Below, one piece after another: positions 17,970-26,571 of a DNA stretch of 64,000 nt. Where the stretch lies: positions 1-64,000 of the forward strand of contig NZ_BDBN01000041.1 of NCBI RefSeq assembly GCF_001613005.1. Direction: 5' to 3'. Position 1 is the first letter of the stretch, and each line of letters opens with the position of its first letter. The notes below the pieces were generated by a model. That model saw only the letters and a list, made by a program, of their open reading frames with translations. It searched no databases and was not told the DNA's origin. Source of the DNA: Nocardia nova NBRC 15556. Lineage in GTDB: Bacteria > Actinomycetota > Actinomycetes > Mycobacteriales > Mycobacteriaceae. The translations under genes were made by a program, and so were the position numbers.

Positions 17970-19039
17970 CTTCGGGACCGATTCTCGTCACCGGCGCTTT
18001 CGGACTCGTCGGCACCGCGCTGGTGCGCGCCCTCGCGGCGGAGGGGGTGCGGGTGGTCGCGACCGACCTCGACATCCCGGCCAACCGCCGCGCCGCGCGC
18101 AAGTCCGCCGGTGCCGGTGCCGGGGTCGAGGTGCGGTGGGCCGATCTGACTGTGCCACACCAGGTTCGCGACCTGCTGCGATCGGTGCGCCCCCGCGCGA
18201 TCGTCCACCTCGCCGCGATCATCCCGCCGGTCTGTTACCGGCGCCGGGGCCTCGCCCGTGCGGTCAACGTCGATGCCACGGCGACGCTGCTCGATGCCGC
18301 GGCCGAGCTCACCGCGCCGCCGCGGTTCGTCCTCGCGTCGAGTATCGCGGTCTACGGTTCGCGCAACCCGCATCGGTCCGGCGAATTGCTCACGCCCGAC
18401 ACCCCGGTGCGGCCGGCCGATCTGTACGGCGCGCACAAGGCGGAAGCCGAGCAGCTGGTGCGGTCGTCGGGGCTGGAGTGGGTGATCCTGCGGCTCGGCG
18501 GCGTGCTCACCATCGAGCCGATGCTCGGCCTGCACGCCGACATGCTCGCCTTCGAGGCGGCGCTGCCCGCCGACGGACGGATCAACACGGTCGATGTGCG
18601 CGATGTGGCCGCCGCGTTCACGGCCGCGACCGTCACGCCGTCCGTGCGCGAGGTCTTCCTCATCGGCGGCGACGCGTCACATCGGTTGCGCCAGAGCGAT
18701 ATCGGCGCATCGATCGCCGCCGCCTCCGGATTACCGGGGGCCATTCCACGCGGGCTGGACGGGAACCCGGACAGCGATGCGGACTGGTTCGCGACGGACT
18801 GGATGGATACCGGCCGCTCGCAGGAAGTGTTGCGCTTCCAGCATCACTCGTTTCCGGACATGCTCGCCGAAATCCGCAGCAGAACAGGCCGAATGCGGCT
18901 TCTCACCCGTCCGTTCGCACCGGTGATGCGATGGTATCTCGGCCGCCTGTCGCCGTACCGCGACGGCGCGCACACATTCGCCGACCCATGGGGCGCGATC
19001 CGCGCCAGGCTGGGCGACCCGCAGCCGGATCGCCCCTGA
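17966..19039 (+). CDS. NAD-dependent epimerase/dehydratase family protein
   Basis: This 357-residue extended SDR opens with ILVTGAFGLVGTALVRAL (Rossmann loop GAFGLVG), has VHLAAIIPP near residue 75, the Ser in ASSIAVYG and the YGAHK motif with Tyr and Lys. Such proteins act on nucleotide sugars, steroids or other carbonyls; the 3-beta-HSD-like group fits the neighbours, but the substrate is open. GTG 17966 overlaps the previous stop, giving a two-gene unit with the dehydrogenase at 16899. It converges on the thioesterase gene at 19204. Confidence 0.82.
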   Translation: MTSGPILVTGAFGLVGTALVRALAAEGVRVVATDLDIPANRRAARKSAGAGAGVEVRWADLTVPHQVRDLLRSVRPRAIVHLAAIIPPVCYRRRGLARAVNVDATATLLDAAAELTAPPRFVLASSIAVYGSRNPHRSGELLTPDTPVRPADLYGAHKAEAEQLVRSSGLEWVILRLGGVLTIEPMLGLHADMLAFEAALPADGRINTVDVRDVAAAFTAATVTPSVREVFLIGGDASHRLRQSDIGASIAAASGLPGAIPRGLDGNPDSDADWFATDWMDTGRSQEVLRFQHHSFPDMLAEIRSRTGRMRLLTRPFAPVMRWYLGRLSPYRDGAHTFADPWGAIRARLGDPQPDRP

Positions 19040-19203
19040 CTCACCGATGCCCGCACGCGATGCGGATCCGGCCGCATGTCATCGATAGACGATCCGAGTC
19101 GCGACATGTTCGACCGAGCACACACCGCTGTGCAGTGAGTAGCCCATGCTCGGCCCGGCCACCGGACACCAGGCCGCGCGGGCGCGATAGGAGAGTGGGC
19201 GAA

Positions 19204-20019
19204 TCAGCTGGCAACGCCGCCGATTTCGGCGGCGGAGGTGCGCGCGAAATCGATGCGACGGCGGGCATTGGAAAGGGTGCTGATGACGCTGGTGCCTACC
19301 GGGCCCGTGCGGTCGTAGAGCGTGGCGACGCCGATGGCGATACCGGCCGTGGCGATCGAATTGTCGGCGCGTACCCCGAGTTCGTGTCCGCGGGGCAACC
19401 GGGAAAGATTCACCGTCACATCGGCATTGATGTAGCCGGCGCCGTCCGAACCCCAGTGGCAGACGTGATTGGTGCCGTCGCCGAGGATCGCGGCGCGCTG
19501 AAAAGGGGTGATCGCTTCGCCCGCGACCAGAGGTGGCAGGCTGTGCCACGCGATCTTGCGGTCGGAATTCTGGTTCGCGGCGAAATCTCCGGTCCACTCG
19601 CGGTCGCCGCTCTTGAACAGCGGCGGCGATCCCTCCGGTGAAGTGCATCCGTACGGCGGCATCGGTAACTCCTCCTCGGAATGCCACACCTCGCCCGGCG
19701 GCTCGTCACCGGTGGCCAGGAAGACGGCCGTCGCCCGGGCGCGCTCTCGCCCGTCCTGCCGTAGCGAGACGTCGGCGAGGGAAATCCGGGTGCCCCGGCG
19801 AACCACGGTACTGCTCAGCTCGACGGCGGCGTTCGCCACGGGCTGGTACAGGTCGGCAGTGAACCGGACCGGGACGAACCCGTCGGGGCAGTGTACTTCC
19901 AATTCCCGGGCCAGCAGCCCGCATACGCCGGTTCCCGCCAGCCCCGTCGGCGTCCAGGGGCTGACCGCCAGCGGCTGAGCCACGAGTCGGCCGCCGTCTT
20001 CACGAAAGAAGCTCACCAT
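19204..20019 (-). CDS. Acyl-CoA thioesterase-like protein (double hotdog fold)
   Basis: The protein has 271 residues in two parts of similar length, consistent with a tandem hotdog domain as in TesB-type thioesterases. Features are the first-domain strand RFTADLYQPV, then in the second half NHVCHWGSDGAGYINADVTVNLSRLPRG and a C-terminal ATLYDRTGPVGTSV strand, which is the standard end of this family. It would hydrolyse acyl-CoA or act as a dehydratase-like partner in lipid breakdown. ATG 20019 is preceded by GGAG. A KstR-like box lies 46-59 bases upstream, linking it to the SDR-ligase unit. Confidence 0.75.
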   Translation of the reverse strand: MVSFFREDGGRLVAQPLAVSPWTPTGLAGTGVCGLLARELEVHCPDGFVPVRFTADLYQPVANAAVELSSTVVRRGTRISLADVSLRQDGRERARATAVFLATGDEPPGEVWHSEEELPMPPYGCTSPEGSPPLFKSGDREWTGDFAANQNSDRKIAWHSLPPLVAGEAITPFQRAAILGDGTNHVCHWGSDGAGYINADVTVNLSRLPRGHELGVRADNSIATAGIAIGVATLYDRTGPVGTSVISTLSNARRRIDFARTSAAEIGGVAS

Positions 20020-20064
20020 CGATCTCCGATTCCCCTCCGGTCCGTTCGCTGGAAAGTCCAGTCC

Positions 20065-20078
20065 TGGAACACGTTACA
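20065..20078. promoter_or_regulatory. KstR-like operator box 2
   Basis: TGGAACACGTTACA again fits TNNAACNNGTTNNA at all fixed positions. It lies 46-59 bases upstream of the thioesterase start. Next to it, CTGGAAAGTCCAG (20049-20061) forms another short inverted repeat. I found no other perfect match while scanning the window by eye. Confidence 0.5.
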
Positions 20079-20145
20079 GCTGGCACGTCCGGAACGGCGC
20101 GATCCGCGCGGTTGTCGGCGATGGGTCCACGGCAGCCCGGACATC

Positions 20146-21543
20146 TCAGCCGGTGGGCGTGATCCGCAGCAGGGCCACGCCGTGTGCGGGGATGTCCGGA
20201 GCGACGATACGGCCGTCGGTCACCGTGGTCGTCGTGGTCCAGATGTCGTGCACCGTGTACGAATATGCCTGGGCGAGACCGGTTTCGGCGGCGGTGGTCG
20301 CGAGCGTGAGCGGCTGGTCGCCGGGGTTGACCAGCGCCACGGCGACCGAACCGTCGGCCAGCGGTTTGGTGAGGATTCGGTGATCGCGGCGCAGCGGTGC
20401 CGCGGGCGCCACCCGAGGGTCCTGGTCGATGGCGATCACACCGGCATCGGTGAGCAGCTCGCGCGTGGGCTCGCTCATCGTGCGGACATCGTTTCCCGCG
20501 ATGAACGGGGCGGACAGCATCGCCCACAACGACAGATGCGCCTGCTCCTCGGCGGGTGACAGGGTGTGTGTATCGCGCAGCATCGCCAGCGTGTCCGGAG
20601 ATATCCCCAACCGCCGAGCCAGATAGGCGGTCTCGGCGGCGGTGAGTGCCGAGCGGCGCACGGCGGTTCCGGGCAGACCGTCCAGATGGGCTCCGAGGAA
20701 TTGCGACATCGACAGTCCGGAGACGAGCATGTCGGGGTCGGGCCAGTATCCCGGACGGCTGGGCCGGGCCTGCAGGGCGGCCTGCGCCTCATCGGCGACA
20801 CCGCGGACCGACGTGGTGTCGAATCCGCCGATATCGGGCTCGGGAAAGGTGTTGCGCCACATCGGGATGAGATCGTCGGTGCTGCGGGCCGCATTCGCCA
20901 CGCCCGACCAGTCGTAGTCGACGCCCGCGCGGGCGTCCGCCGAGCTGTTCGGGTTGATCATGTAGACGATGCCGCGTCCGGTCGATCGCAGCGCGTCGCG
21001 CATCCGGGCGAAATCGCGAACCTGCTCGTCGTGGTTCGCATCGGTCCGGCACCAATCGTATTTGAGCAGGTCGACACCCCACTGTGCGAATCGCCGCGCA
21101 TCCTGCAGTTCGTGGCCGCGACTCGCGGTAGCGGGGGACTGCCCGCAGATCTCGTCGAACGGACTGGCGTACAGACCCAGATACATACCGTGTTCGTGGG
21201 CGTAGCCGGCCACCGCCGCGATGCCGTGCGGGAACCGGATCGGGTCCGCCGCGAGATCACCCGACGAATCCCGTTGCGGCGCAGCCCAGCCCGCGTCCAG
21301 ATCGACGTAGCGATAGCCGGCGTCACGCATACCGTTCGACACCATCGCGTCGATCGTCTCCCGCACCGACTGCTCGGTCAGCGCGATTCCGGAATCCCAG
21401 GAATTCCACCCCATCGGGGGAGTCGCCCGCACGGCGGCCGGCTCGAACAACGGCGGACGCACCGCGCTCCCGGACATCGCCGCACCCGCCGCGACGAGAC
21501 CCGCCGCGAGGACCGCGAGCCTGATCGCATCGGCGCGCCTCAA
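20146..21543 (-). CDS. Secreted glycoside hydrolase family 27 enzyme (alpha-galactosidase-like)
   Basis: The protein has 465 residues. A signal peptide (about 1-27) precedes TPPMGWNSWD, the opening of the GH27 barrel. The catalytic nucleophile is Asp163 in LLKYDWC and the acid/base Asp271 in WPDPDM. The C-terminal 90 residues form the beta-sandwich domain. It should release terminal alpha-linked galactose or N-acetylgalactosamine outside the cell. It starts at TTG 21543, which overlaps the stop of the upstream hydrolase (TTGA), so translation is coupled. TTG is rare, but the signal peptide begins exactly there. Confidence 0.88.
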   Translation of the reverse strand: MRRADAIRLAVLAAGLVAAGAAMSGSAVRPPLFEPAAVRATPPMGWNSWDSGIALTEQSVRETIDAMVSNGMRDAGYRYVDLDAGWAAPQRDSSGDLAADPIRFPHGIAAVAGYAHEHGMYLGLYASPFDEICGQSPATASRGHELQDARRFAQWGVDLLKYDWCRTDANHDEQVRDFARMRDALRSTGRGIVYMINPNSSADARAGVDYDWSGVANAARSTDDLIPMWRNTFPEPDIGGFDTTSVRGVADEAQAALQARPSRPGYWPDPDMLVSGLSMSQFLGAHLDGLPGTAVRRSALTAAETAYLARRLGISPDTLAMLRDTHTLSPAEEQAHLSLWAMLSAPFIAGNDVRTMSEPTRELLTDAGVIAIDQDPRVAPAAPLRRDHRILTKPLADGSVAVALVNPGDQPLTLATTAAETGLAQAYSYTVHDIWTTTTTVTDGRIVAPDIPAHGVALLRITPTG

Positions 21544-22445
21544 CCGAGATACTGCGCGTACCAGTCGGTCACGCGCTGCCAGGCGGCGGCGGCCGCGGTG
21601 GGCTGGTAGTTCGCGCCGGTGTCGTTGAAGAACGCGTGATTGGCGTTGTCGGCGACGAAGATCTCGTGCGGCACGCCGGCACGGTTCAACGCCGCCTCGG
21701 CCGCGGGCCGGGTGGCGTCGACACGCTTGTCGAGTGCGCCGTACACCGCGAGAACCGCCGTCGCCGTGGTGATGTCGTCGTCACCGGGGTACGGACCGTA
21801 GAAGGGCGTGGCCGCGGCCAGTTCCCGGGTGCCGTGGGTGAGCAACAGCCAGGTGAGGCCGCCGCCGAAGCAGAAACCCGTGGCGCCCAGCTTCTTTCCC
21901 GGCACCCGGCGTCCCAGCTCCGCCACACCGGCTTGCAGATCCGCGATGAAACGGTCCTGCGGTGCCTTGCCGAGTGCCGCGGTGGCGGCGGCCGGGTCGG
22001 TGAAGGTGGTGGTGCCGCCCTCTTCGGAGAGCAGATCCACCGCGAGCGCGGAATAGCCGATTCCGGCGAAACGCCCTGCGACGGAACGGATGTGGTCGGT
22101 GAGGCCCTTGTTCTCGTGGATCACCAGGACGCCGCCGCGAGGTTGCGCCGCGGCGGCCCAGGCGGCCTGCAGGGTGCGGCCGTCGGGGCCGGGAAAGGTG
22201 ATCGCGGTGGTGGGCTGAACCGCGGTCGCGGTTCCCGGTGGTGGGGCCGAGCTTGCCGGTGCGGTGGGCTTCGTCGTCCCCGCCGGGGTGCCGGAGCGCT
22301 GCGCGCACGCGGCCAGCAGCGCCACCGCGGCCGGGGTGCCTAGCCCGAGCAGGCTCAGCCGTCGCAGCGCCTCCCGGCGGCTGAGCAGGCCCTCGGCGTG
22401 GTCGGTACCGATCTCCTCTGCGATGTAGCGCTGCAGCGGCGTCAT
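21540..22445 (-). CDS. Exported dienelactone hydrolase family lipoprotein
   Basis: The protein has 301 residues. Near residue 25 is a twin-arginine segment, SRREALRRLSLLGLG, followed by the lipobox LLAAC, so it is probably a Tat-exported lipoprotein. The mature part is a dienelactone-hydrolase fold with the Cys nucleophile in GFCFGG, an Asp in YGALDKRV and the His in NANHAFFND. The substrate is unknown. ATG 22445 (MTPLQRYIAEE) follows the hexamer TACGCT by 7 bases with no ribosome-binding site; longer upstream frames lack any start signal. It is coupled to the GH27 gene downstream. Confidence 0.88.
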   Translation of the reverse strand: MTPLQRYIAEEIGTDHAEGLLSRREALRRLSLLGLGTPAAVALLAACAQRSGTPAGTTKPTAPASSAPPPGTATAVQPTTAITFPGPDGRTLQAAWAAAAQPRGGVLVIHENKGLTDHIRSVAGRFAGIGYSALAVDLLSEEGGTTTFTDPAAATAALGKAPQDRFIADLQAGVAELGRRVPGKKLGATGFCFGGGLTWLLLTHGTRELAAATPFYGPYPGDDDITTATAVLAVYGALDKRVDATRPAAEAALNRAGVPHEIFVADNANHAFFNDTGANYQPTAAAAAWQRVTDWYAQYLG

Positions 22446-22503
22446 ACCGGCCAGCGTAACCACGCAACCTGTGGATCGGCATGCGTACGGCGAACCGGCG
22501 TCC

Positions 22504-23325
22504 TCACTCCGGTTCGGTGACGAAGTCGATGAGCTGTTCCACCGCGCCCAGCAGCGGCGCCTCCAGATCGCGGAAGCTGTCGACGGCGTTGTAGACCCGC
22601 CGCCAGCCCTCCGACGGGGTACCCCAGCCGAGGCGGCGGCAGACACCGGTCTTCCAGTCCTCACCGCGCGGCACCTGCGGCCAGGCCTCGATACCGAGGG
22701 CCTGTGGACGCACCGCCTGCCAGATATCGATGTAGGGATGACCCGTCACCAGGACGTGGGGACCGAGGCCGGTGGTCAGATTCGTCTCCTTGGACCCCGT
22801 GACCAGGTGATCGACCAGTACCCCGACCCGGCGGCCGGGCTCCGGGCCGAAGTCGGTCAGACGCTCGGCGAGATGGTCGAGTCCTTCCAGATGCTCCACG
22901 ACCACGCCCTCCACGCGCAGATCGTGCCCCCACACGCGTTCCACCAGCGCCGCGTCGTGGACGCCCTCGACCCAGATCCGGCTGGCGCGCGCGACGCGGG
23001 CGCGCAGCCCCTCCACCCGCGTCGAACCCGAGGCGGAGCGGGTGGGCGCGGCCGGCGCGGCCGCTGTCGGACGAACCAGCGTCACCGGCCGGCCGTCGAT
23101 GAGGAACGCCGCCTCCCGCAAGGCGAACAACCGGACCCTTCCACCACGGTCCTCGAGTTTGACGAAGTCGCCGTCGTAGGTGCGCTCGAAACCGACCACG
23201 GCGCCGCAGAATCCGCTGGCCGCGTCCTCGGCGACGAGATCGCGTTCGGCGACGACCTGCGGTACCGCGCGCTTGCGGGTTCGAGCATGTCCGGAATAGA
23301 TGTCACCGTAGTCGCGCGCACTCAC
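22504..23325 (-). CDS. DUF3097 family protein
   Basis: This 273-residue protein has the family block VEGVHDAALVERVWGHDLRV, which resembles a Toprim-type start (Glu, then HDA), followed by GVLVDHLVTGSKET and HPYIDIWQAVRP near the C-terminus. Members are widespread in actinobacteria and have no assigned function; the Toprim likeness hints at nucleic-acid metabolism but is not proof. GTG 23325 follows TAGTTT by 7 bases, a leaderless arrangement; a longer frame exists upstream but lacks start signals. It is divergent from the NfeD gene. Confidence 0.8.
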   Translation of the reverse strand: MSARDYGDIYSGHARTRKRAVPQVVAERDLVAEDAASGFCGAVVGFERTYDGDFVKLEDRGGRVRLFALREAAFLIDGRPVTLVRPTAAAPAAPTRSASGSTRVEGLRARVARASRIWVEGVHDAALVERVWGHDLRVEGVVVEHLEGLDHLAERLTDFGPEPGRRVGVLVDHLVTGSKETNLTTGLGPHVLVTGHPYIDIWQAVRPQALGIEAWPQVPRGEDWKTGVCRRLGWGTPSEGWRRVYNAVDSFRDLEAPLLGAVEQLIDFVTEPE

Positions 23326-23502
23326 CCGGCCGAAACTACCTGTTTCCCTTGCCGTTCGGCGGGAGGCGAGACCACGAGCGGCGGTGCGGTCCGGCCGACG
23401 ACGGCTCGCGCCCACCGGATCCGGACCGGTGACCGGCGTGTTTCCGCTCGACTCGTCCGCTTAAAGGCGCGGAAAAACGGACAGGCACGGTACGGTTGAC
23501 TC

Positions 23503-23934
23503 GTGGCCGCAATCGTATGGCTGGTCGCGGGAATTCTGCTCGCCGCAGCCGAGATGCTCACCGGTGACTTCACGCTGCTCATGTTGGGCGGGGCGGCGTT
23601 GATCACCGCGGGGGTTGCCGGGATCGCGCAGACGTCGGTGGTGATCGACGCCGTGGTGTTCGCCATCTCCGCCATCGGGCTGCTGTTCGTCGTCCGCCCG
23701 ATGTTGTTGCGTCGCTTCGCGACTCCACCGCCCACACCGACGAATGTCGATGCGTTGCCGGGAAAGACGGCGAAGGTGCTGGAGCCGGTGAACGAGAACA
23801 GCGGTCAGGTGAAGATCGGTGGCGAGGTGTGGAGTGCACGCCCGTTCGACCCGGCCGATGAATATGCCGAGGGTGAGACCGTCTACGTCATGAAGATCGA
23901 CGGCGCGCACGCCGTCGTCTGGAAGGGGCCGTAA
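23503..23934 (+). CDS. NfeD-family membrane protein (Rv1487-like)
   Basis: This 143-residue protein has two to three hydrophobic helices in residues 1-62 and a C-terminal OB-fold domain (about 75-143, from ALPGKTAKVLEP to AVVWKGP). NfeD proteins are obligate partners of SPFH (stomatin/flotillin) proteins. GTG 23503 follows the TACGGT hexamer by 6 bases, a leaderless start. Its TAA shares a base with the ATG of the SPFH gene (TAATG at 23932-23936). The pair matches Rv1487-Rv1488. Confidence 0.9.
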   Translation: MAAIVWLVAGILLAAAEMLTGDFTLLMLGGAALITAGVAGIAQTSVVIDAVVFAISAIGLLFVVRPMLLRRFATPPPTPTNVDALPGKTAKVLEPVNENSGQVKIGGEVWSARPFDPADEYAEGETVYVMKIDGAHAVVWKGP

Positions 23935-25175
23935 TGGCTGTACTGATCGTCGCGATCGTCATCGTGGTGCTGGTCGCGGTGGTGGTCTTCAAGTCGATCG
24001 CGCTGGTACCGCAGGCCGAGGCCGCGGTGATCGAGCGGCTGGGCAGATATTCGCGCACCGTATCGGGCCAGCTGACATTCCTGGTCCCGTTCGCCGACCG
24101 GATCCGCGCCAAGGTCGACCTGCGCGAACGGGTCGTCTCGTTTCCGCCGCAGCCGGTGATCACCCAGGACAACCTCACCGTGCAGATCGACTCGGTGGTG
24201 TATTTCCAGGTCACCAGCCCGCAGGCCGCGGTCTACGAGATCAGCAACTACATCGCCGCGGTGGAGCAGCTGACCATCACCACCCTGCGCAACGTGGTCG
24301 GCGGTATGACCCTGGAGGAGACGCTGACCTCGCGCGACCAGATCAACTCGCAGTTGCGCGGCGTCCTCGACGAGGCGACCGGCCGCTGGGGCCTGCGGGT
24401 GGCGCGAGTGGAATTGAAGGCCATCGATCCGCCGCCGTCGATCCAGGAATCGATGGAGAAGCAGATGAAGGCCGACCGTGAGAAGCGCGCGATGATCCTC
24501 ACCGCGGAAGGTAATCGCGAGGCGCAGATCAAAACGGCCGAGGGTGCCAAGCAGTCGCAGATCCTCGCGGCCGAAGGTTCCAAGCAGTCGGCCATCCTGT
24601 CCGCCGAAGGTGAGCGGCAGAGCCGGATCCTGCGCGCCCAGGGTGAACGTGCGGCCGCCTACCTGCAGGCGCAGGGCCAGGCCAAGGCGATCGAAAAGGT
24701 CTTCGCCGCCATCAAATCCGGCAAACCGACCCCGGAACTGCTCGCCTACCAGTACATGCAGACACTGCCGCTGGTGGCGAAGGGCGATGCCAACAAGGTC
24801 TGGATGGTGCCCAGCGACTTCGGCAAGGCACTGGAAGGGTTCGCTCGCAACTTCGGCACCCAGGGCGAGGACGGCGTCTTCCGTTACGAGCCCAGTGAGG
24901 ACGGCGCCGCGAACGCGCCCGACGACGACGCCGACGAAGTCGCCGACTGGTTCGACATCAAAACCGACCCGGCCGCCGAGCGAGCGGTGCGCGCCGCCGA
25001 GGCCGCGGCGGCCACACCGGTCGATTCGCCGCTGGTCGCGCCCAATCAGCCCCGGCATCTGCCGCCGCAGAGCGCGCCCATTCCGCCGTCGCCGCCGGCG
25101 CAACAGCAACCGGCGCCGCGCCCCGGCGATGCCGGCGGGCGCCCGTGGCAGCCGCCGGAATATCCGGGACGTTAA
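23934..25175 (+). CDS. SPFH/Band 7 stomatin-like protein (Rv1488-like)
   Basis: The protein has 413 residues. One N-terminal membrane helix (about 2-20) is followed by VPQAEAAVIERLGRYSRTV, the start of the SPFH domain, then the conserved LRNVVGGMTLEETLTSRD. Residues 180-265 are a repeated Ala/Glu/Lys/Gln-rich coiled coil with recurring AEG-KQSQI units. The last 110 residues are acidic and then Pro-rich. Stomatin-like proteins form membrane rings that organise microdomains or hold proteases. It is coupled to the NfeD gene and followed by a strong terminator. Confidence 0.92.
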   Translation: MAVLIVAIVIVVLVAVVVFKSIALVPQAEAAVIERLGRYSRTVSGQLTFLVPFADRIRAKVDLRERVVSFPPQPVITQDNLTVQIDSVVYFQVTSPQAAVYEISNYIAAVEQLTITTLRNVVGGMTLEETLTSRDQINSQLRGVLDEATGRWGLRVARVELKAIDPPPSIQESMEKQMKADREKRAMILTAEGNREAQIKTAEGAKQSQILAAEGSKQSAILSAEGERQSRILRAQGERAAAYLQAQGQAKAIEKVFAAIKSGKPTPELLAYQYMQTLPLVAKGDANKVWMVPSDFGKALEGFARNFGTQGEDGVFRYEPSEDGAANAPDDDADEVADWFDIKTDPAAERAVRAAEAAAATPVDSPLVAPNQPRHLPPQSAPIPPSPPAQQQPAPRPGDAGGRPWQPPEYPGR

Positions 25176-25202
25176 CGGGGTAACCGTATTTCAGCGATGA
25201 TC

Positions 25203-25239
25203 CGAATGCCGGTCCGCATATCATGCGGACCGGCATTCG
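25203..25239 (+). terminator. Perfect 17-bp hairpin after the SPFH gene
   Basis: A 17-base arm starting CGAATGCCGGTCCG (25203-25219) pairs without mismatch with 25223-25239 across a 3-base loop; AATTTC follows. It ends the NfeD-SPFH operon and separates it from the ABC-like unit. Confidence 0.8.
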
Positions 25240-25275
25240 AATTTCGGTGCACGGCACGCGGACTCGGGGGTGGCG

Positions 25276-26571
25276 ATGGCGACACGGCGGGCGGTGCTGC
25301 ATGCCGCGGCGTTGGCGCCGATGCTGACCGCGTGCGCACCCGGAGTGCTGTTCGGCCACCCCGCTTCGGTGCGTATCGCGGTGCCCTGGAGCGGATCCGA
25401 GCTGGCCGCGTTCCGCCGGGTACTGGAGGACGCGGGGCTGGGTGCCACGGTCGCGGTGCTGCCGCTCGGCGACGACATCGATACGGCCCTGCAGGCGCGC
25501 GGCCGCTCCGCACCCGATCTGGTGATGTTGCCCGAGGTCGGCCGGATCGGCGAGCTGGCGGGCGGGGTGCTGCGGGCGCTGCCGCCCACGTTGTGGCACG
25601 ACGCGGCGGGCCCGCGCTATCCGGAACAGTGGCGCTCGCTGCTGTGGAAAGACGATGCGCTCTACGGCATTCCGTTCAAGGCTGCCGACAAATCGCTGGT
25701 GTGGTACGACCGCTACGCCTTCGGCGGCGACCGCCCGCGCGACGACCCGCGTGATTGGACCGTCTCCCAGTGGCCGCAACGCATCGCCGCGGCGACCACC
25801 CGCCGTCCTCTGGCACTGGGCGGTGCCGACGGCTGGGTGCTGGCCGACCTGTTCGGCAACATCCTCTACGGCGAATCCGCCTGGGACTACCAGGATTTGG
25901 CCTCCGCCGGCGAACCGGACCGCCCGCGGGAATGGGATCGCGACGCGGTGCGGGCGACCCTGTACCGACTGGGCACGCTGTGGGCACCGCGCGACACCTT
26001 TCCGGGCGGTATCGCCGCGACCCTGACCCGGCAATTTCCGGAATCGGTGCGCGAGGTGTTCGAACGGCGCACCGCGGCGATGGTGGTGGCGCCCGATTTC
26101 GCGGAACCCATCGTGCGCAGCTGCCTGCGCCGGGCGAACCGGCCCGCCGATGCCGTGGGCGTGATGCCCTTTCCGGCGGTGGCGCCCGGCGGTCCGCGCC
26201 CGGCCATCGGCGGCGGCGACGTGATCGTCGCGACCGCGGCCGGCGCCCACGATGCGATACCGGTGCTCGGCGCCCTGACCGCACCGGCCGCCGTCTCGGC
26301 CTGGATCGGCGACTACGGCGGCTTCCTGGCGCCCAGCCCGCGCACGGTCCCGGATCACCCGCTGATGCTGGAACCTGTTGCGGGCGAGCTGCATTCGTGG
26401 ACCGCCTTCGATTTCGCCGACCTCATCGGCGCCGCCGGACGCCGCGACGGCCTGTGGCGGGTACTGACCGATTTGCTCATCACCGTCGGCGACGGCCACG
26501 CCGAGCGACTGGACGAAGCGGTCGACCACGCCGTGCGCGCACTCGACGAGTTCGAACGGAGAGCGCGATGA
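25276..26571 (+). CDS. ABC-type solute-binding lipoprotein
   Basis: The protein has 431 residues. The short leader MATRRAVLHAAALAPM with lipobox LTAC marks a lipoprotein, possibly Tat-exported (TRR). The rest is a family-1 extracellular solute-binding fold: PDLVMLPEVGRIGELAG, LYGIPFKAADKSLVWYD and a C-terminal region that should close the cleft. Such proteins usually bind sugars. ATG 25276 is used, with GGGGG just upstream; GTG 25270 is also possible. Its stop overlaps the ATG of the permease (ATGA at 26568-26571). Confidence 0.82.
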   Translation: MATRRAVLHAAALAPMLTACAPGVLFGHPASVRIAVPWSGSELAAFRRVLEDAGLGATVAVLPLGDDIDTALQARGRSAPDLVMLPEVGRIGELAGGVLRALPPTLWHDAAGPRYPEQWRSLLWKDDALYGIPFKAADKSLVWYDRYAFGGDRPRDDPRDWTVSQWPQRIAAATTRRPLALGGADGWVLADLFGNILYGESAWDYQDLASAGEPDRPREWDRDAVRATLYRLGTLWAPRDTFPGGIAATLTRQFPESVREVFERRTAAMVVAPDFAEPIVRSCLRRANRPADAVGVMPFPAVAPGGPRPAIGGGDVIVATAAGAHDAIPVLGALTAPAAVSAWIGDYGGFLAPSPRTVPDHPLMLEPVAGELHSWTAFDFADLIGAAGRRDGLWRVLTDLLITVGDGHAERLDEAVDHAVRALDEFERRAR

